NCBI RefSeq assembly: GCF_006874475.1
Contig: NZ_VIRM01000025.1
Location: 1-64,000, forward strand
Reading direction: 5' to 3'
Length of the DNA stretch: 64,000 bases
Origin: Microbispora hainanensis
GTDB lineage: Bacteria; Actinomycetota; Actinomycetes; Streptosporangiales; Streptosporangiaceae
Part shown: piece by piece, positions 61,110-64,000 of the stretch
How positions within the stretch are numbered: the first letter of the stretch is position 1
Layout: each line of letters opens with the position of its first letter
Translations under genes and position numbers: made by a program
Notes under the pieces: model-generated
Seen by the model: only the letters and a program-made list of their open reading frames with translations
Told to the model about the DNA's origin: nothing
Database searches by the model: none

Positions 61110-62132
61110 TCAGAAGACCGGGATGATGTCCTCCGGGTCGATCACGTCGACGTTCACGCCGTCGATGTCGAGCTCGGGGATCGCGGGGAACTCGATCCCC
61201 CACCGCTCGACGATCGCGCGCACACGGGCCATCGCCACGCGCCAGTTGTCGGCCTGCTCGTCGTACGACAGCACGCCGAGGCCGCCCTCTCGCGCGTGGT
61301 CCATCAGCACGCGATGGTTGTGCAGGAAGTACGGCGGGAGCTCCCAGAAGCCCTCGGGCGGCTCCCACAGGATCATCGACAGGAACACGAACCCGGCACG
61401 CAACTGGCGGGTGATCAGGCCGCGTACGTCGTCGGTGAGCCCGGGCCACTCGTTCTCCAGGATCGTCATGCAGATCTGGAGGTGCCGCGACTCGTCCCGG
61501 CCGATCTTGTGGAACATCTCCGAGAACAATGGGTGCTCGGTGCCGGAGGCCATGCCCCGGAACAGCGTCGAGGCCGCCATCTCCCCCATCATGAAGCTCG
61601 TGAACAGCACGGCGAGCGAATACTTGCCCACGGCCGTGTTGTAGCCGTTCCAGTAGCGCCCGCCGTTGTGGTAGAGCCAGCCGATGTTGTTGTGCGCCGC
61701 CCGCTCAAGATCGGTGGAGGGCTGCCAGTCGAGCGGGCCGCCGGGCCACAGCCGGGCGATGGACCGCTGGCAGCACTCCTCGTGGTTCATCTCGTCGCGG
61801 GTGATCGAGAAGAAGCACTTGCGGACGGGATCCTCCTCGTGCTTCTCGAACGCCTGGATCGTGGCCCGGGCGAAGACGGCCGGGCCGGAGGCGTCGAAGT
61901 TGGCCAGCACGGAGAACCAGTACATGATCCCCAGCCGTTGCCGGGCCGTGAAGTCCCGCGGGTCGAGCGCGTCCCACGGCAGGTCGGCGGGGTTCCAGAC
62001 CATACGCTTGGACTTCTCGTAGATGGCCGCGAGCTTCTCGGTCTCCACCCGCCACTCCATGGGGTAGATGTTGGGCTGCGGGATCTCGGGCGCCGGCCAG
62101 AAACCACCCTCAGGAACCATGACGTCCGACAT
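61110..62132 (-). CDS. Ferritin-like diiron protein (possible oxygenase)
   Basis: 340 residues, helical. Two ExxH motifs (ITRDEMNHEECCQ and IGRDESRHLQIC) plus further acidic residues (HEEDP, MMGEMAAS) give the usual ligand set of a carboxylate-bridged diiron centre, as in ribonucleotide-reductase-R2-like, AurF-like and methane/phenol hydroxylase-like proteins. No signal peptide. ATG 62132. Neighbours do not point to a substrate. I infer an O2-activating enzyme. Confidence 0.75.
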   Translation of the reverse strand: MSDVMVPEGGFWPAPEIPQPNIYPMEWRVETEKLAAIYEKSKRMVWNPADLPWDALDPRDFTARQRLGIMYWFSVLANFDASGPAVFARATIQAFEKHEEDPVRKCFFSITRDEMNHEECCQRSIARLWPGGPLDWQPSTDLERAAHNNIGWLYHNGGRYWNGYNTAVGKYSLAVLFTSFMMGEMAASTLFRGMASGTEHPLFSEMFHKIGRDESRHLQICMTILENEWPGLTDDVRGLITRQLRAGFVFLSMILWEPPEGFWELPPYFLHNHRVLMDHAREGGLGVLSYDEQADNWRVAMARVRAIVERWGIEFPAIPELDIDGVNVDVIDPEDIIPVF

Positions 62133-62240
62133 CGCCTCACCATCCCGCGCGCGTGTGACCGGCTCGCTTGCGTAACCCCACTTTGTAACACCGTCAGCCC
62201 CATCCTGCGCCGCGCCGTCACACCAATCAAGTGCCCACTC

Positions 62241-62330
62241 CGGGCCGCCTGCGGCCGGCCTGTGTCATTCCGGGCCGCCTGCGGCCGGCCTGTGTCATTC
62301 CGGGCCGCCTGCGGCCGGCCTGTGTCATGC
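62241..62330. repeat. Three 30-bp head-to-tail hairpin repeats at the end of the EamA gene
   Basis: Unit CGGGCCGCCTGCGGCCGGCC followed by TGTGTCATTC begins at 62241, 62271 and 62301; only the last two bases of the third copy differ. GGCCGC-CT-GCGGCC inside each unit forms a stem. The third copy contains the EamA stop codon (62325-62327). Tandem terminator or REP-like element. Confidence 0.88.
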
Positions 62331-63251
62331 GGCCCTCCGGCTGCCTTGTGTGACCGCCACGCAGACGAGCACGGCCAGGGCCGCCGCGATCGTCGCGGCG
62401 CCGATCTCCTCGCCGAGCAGCAGCCAGGCCCACACCAGCGTGAGCAGCGGCTGCGCGAGCTGGATCTGCCCCGCACGGGCGATCCCGCCCATCGAGAGCC
62501 CGGCATACCACGGGATGAAGCCGAGAAACATCGACACCAGCCCGACGTACGCGAACCCGGCGAGCGACTCGGCCGAGGGCTCCACCGGTGTGGTCAGAGC
62601 CAGCACGGCCGTCACGGGCACGGTGAGCGGGGCCGAGAGCACCAGGGCGTAGGAGATGACGCGCCAGCCGGGCGTCTCCCTGGCCAGGCGCCCGCCCTCG
62701 GTGTAGCCGACGGCGGCCGACAGCAGGGCGAGCACGAGCAGCACGTCCGCCCCGGCGAGGCGGCTCGTGCCCCGCGTAAGCGTGAACACGGTGATCGACA
62801 GTGCGCCCGCCACGCAGGCCGCCCAGAACAGGGGTCTCGGCCGCTCCCCCGCCCGCAGCACGGCGAACGCGGCCGTGGCGGCCGGGAGCAGGCCGATGAC
62901 GACGGCGGAGTGGGCCGTGCTCGCGCCGCCGTCCAAGGCCAGGCCGCTGAACAGCGGGAAGCCGATGACCACGCCCAGCGCGATCATCGCGTACGACCGC
63001 AGATGGGCGCGGGGCGGCAGCAGCGGCGCCCCGGCGGCCTTCAGGCAGATCACCGCGGCGAGCGCCGCGAGCGCGGCGCGCCCGATCGCGACGAGATACG
63101 GATCGAATCCCCGCATCGCGAACACGGTGCCCGGAAACGACCCAGAGAACGACAGCACGCCCACACCGGCCAGCAGACTGCCCCGCCACGCCGAACGCCG
63201 CGGGACGGCCGCTATCGGGAGGACATCAGTAGCGCTATTGTCAGTTTTCAT
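62325..63251 (-). CDS. EamA/DMT family transporter
   Basis: 308 residues with ten membrane helices in two EamA repeats (LAGVGVLSFSGSFPGTVFAM and LLVLALLSAAVGYTEGGRLA). This drug/metabolite transporter class moves amino acids, nucleotides or drugs. ATG 63251 overlaps the divergent MocR start by two bases inside an inverted repeat; no ribosome site is seen, so initiation may be leaderless. The C-terminus runs into the 30-bp repeats. Confidence 0.85.
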   Translation of the reverse strand: MKTDNSATDVLPIAAVPRRSAWRGSLLAGVGVLSFSGSFPGTVFAMRGFDPYLVAIGRAALAALAAVICLKAAGAPLLPPRAHLRSYAMIALGVVIGFPLFSGLALDGGASTAHSAVVIGLLPAATAAFAVLRAGERPRPLFWAACVAGALSITVFTLTRGTSRLAGADVLLVLALLSAAVGYTEGGRLARETPGWRVISYALVLSAPLTVPVTAVLALTTPVEPSAESLAGFAYVGLVSMFLGFIPWYAGLSMGGIARAGQIQLAQPLLTLVWAWLLLGEEIGAATIAAALAVLVCVAVTQGSRRAA

Positions 63252-63264
63252 GAATGACGATAGC
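63234..63264. promoter_or_regulatory. 10-11-10 inverted repeat covering both divergent start codons
   Basis: GCTATTGTCA (63234-63243) and TGACGATAGC (63255-63264) match in 9 of 10 positions. The 11-bp centre contains ATG of MocR (63250) and CAT of EamA (63249-63251). A bound MocR dimer would block both genes. Confidence 0.6.
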
Positions 63265-64000
63265 AGTATCGCCCGGCTAGCCGCGATCCTCCGGGAGGAG
63301 GCGGAGCGGGCGCGGCCGGGCGAACGGCTGCCGTCGAGCAGGGAGATCATGCGCCGCCTCGGCGTGGGCCCGGTGACGGTCTCGCGGGCGATCGCGCAGC
63401 TCGCGGCGGAGGGCCGGGTCGTCACCCGCCCCGGCGCGGGAGTGTTCGCGGCCCCCGCCCGGCGGCCCGTCGCCGAGACGCCCGACCTGTCGTGGCAGAC
63501 CGTGGCCCTGGGCGACCGGGTGGTGGACGACTCGGCGACGGCGAGCCTGCTGGCCCAGCCCCCCGACGGCGTCGTGCCGCTCACGGGCGGCTATCTCAAC
63601 CCCGAGCTGCGCCCGGTGACGGCGCTGGCCGCGGCGGCCGCGCGAGCCGTACGCCGGCCGGAGGCGTGGAGCATGCCTCCACTGAACGGCCTGCCGGAGC
63701 TGCGCCGGTGGTTCGCCGCCGAGGTCGGCGGCGCGGTGACGCACAGCGATGTGCTCGTGGTCAGCGGCGGCCAGTCGGCGCTCACCCTCGCGTTCCGCGC
63801 GCTGGCGGCTCCCGGCTCGCCGATCCTCGTCGAGACTCCCACCTACCCGGGAGCGCTGGCGGCGGCGAGAGCGGCCGGGCTGCGGCCGAGCGCGGTGCCG
63901 CTCGACCGCGACGGCGTGCGGCCCGACCTGCTGGCAGAGGCGTTCGCGATGACGGGGGCGCGGGTGTTCTACTGCCAGCCGACGCTGCACAACCCCACGG
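63250..64000 (+). CDS. MocR family regulator (GntR HTH plus aminotransferase domain), 3' truncated
   Basis: The first 250 residues are in the window. Winged helix (IARLAAILREEAERARPGER, IMRRLGVGPVTVSRAIAQLA) and the start of a fold-type I PLP aminotransferase domain (GGYLNPELRPVTALAAAA, VVSGGQSALTLAFRALAAPG, VETPTYPGALAAARAAGL). MocR proteins respond to PLP or amino acids. The Schiff-base Lys lies beyond the window. Divergent from an EamA transporter, its probable target. Confidence 0.9.
   Translation, partial: MNDDSSIARLAAILREEAERARPGERLPSSREIMRRLGVGPVTVSRAIAQLAAEGRVVTRPGAGVFAAPARRPVAETPDLSWQTVALGDRVVDDSATASLLAQPPDGVVPLTGGYLNPELRPVTALAAAAARAVRRPEAWSMPPLNGLPELRRWFAAEVGGAVTHSDVLVVSGGQSALTLAFRALAAPGSPILVETPTYPGALAAARAAGLRPSAVPLDRDGVRPDLLAEAFAMTGARVFYCQPTLHNPT

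Noticed and set aside
62241-62330. Possible CRISPR array
   Set aside because: The 30-bp units are contiguous with no spacers, and no cas gene is near.
1-64000. tRNA, rRNA or riboswitch genes
   Set aside because: I saw no cloverleaf with conserved T-loop, no rRNA-like stretch and no recognisable riboswitch core, though small RNAs cannot be excluded by eye.

Overview
The window is a 64 kb chromosomal segment from a high-GC actinomycete. Codon use, frequent GTG starts, ATGA/GTGA stop-start overlaps and the neighbourhoods rimO-pgsA-cinA-clgR, ftsK and dapA-rnj all fit Actinomycetia. A Streptosporangiales-type host (Nonomuraea, Microbispora or Streptosporangium relatives) is my best guess, but that is inference. 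I saw no rRNA, tRNA, CRISPR array, integrase or complete insertion sequence.

Layout. 1-5.4 kb: the end of a multicopper oxidase gene, a ROK regulator, a membrane-anchored endonuclease/exonuclease/phosphatase-family protein, an Rrf2 regulator, a Nei-type DNA glycosylase and a VOC protein. 5.7-9.8 kb: the conserved block clgR, cinA, pgsA, rimO and a RodZ-like gene, all on the minus strand and mostly translationally coupled. 10.0-14.4 kb: a coupled operon of yeast-type cytosine deaminase, Fe(II)/2OG oxygenase and NCS1 permease, divergent from a PucR regulator. 14.4-16.9 kb: ftsK. 17-19.5 kb: an XRE/MmyB regulator, an NmrA protein and a cupin.

19.6-36.4 kb: a pectin/uronate/aldarate catabolic island. 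It holds an IclR regulator, an acid-sugar dehydratase of the enolase superfamily, an ABC sugar importer without an ATPase gene, two KdgD paralogues, a pectate lyase, uronate dehydrogenase, an alpha-ketoglutarate-semialdehyde-type dehydrogenase, glucarate dehydratase and an unknown TIM-barrel-like protein. Together these give a full oxidative route: pectate, uronate, aldarate, 5-dehydro-4-deoxyglucarate, ketoglutarate semialdehyde, 2-oxoglutarate. A flavin monooxygenase/TetR pair sits inside the island, as does a dead fragment of a second permease.

36.5-41.5 kb: a large AfsR/SARP regulator and an MFS exporter. 41.5-44.8 kb: the conserved DUF402-rnj-dapA block. 45-49 kb: a small cysteine-containing protein, a GntR/UTRA regulator, radC, and two adjacent genes that each encode two GntR-type winged helices and nothing else. 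49-54.3 kb: an LLM oxidoreductase with a frameshifted tail, a coupled DJ-1/GlxA pair, an NTF2-like protein, decayed lipoprotein and protease genes, and a ClpX-type zinc-finger protein. 54.6-64 kb: a MarR-MFS efflux pair, a DapA-like aldolase with a divergent LysR regulator, a methyltransferase, an XRE-cupin regulator next to a gutted MFS gene, a ferritin-like diiron protein, three 30-bp hairpin repeats, and an EamA transporter that shares its start-codon region with a divergent MocR regulator cut by the window end.

The observations I rate highest are the possible nucleobase-oxidation operon, the paired double-winged-helix GntR proteins, the unknown protein coupled to glucarate dehydratase, and the EamA/MocR junction, where both start codons overlap inside an inverted repeat.
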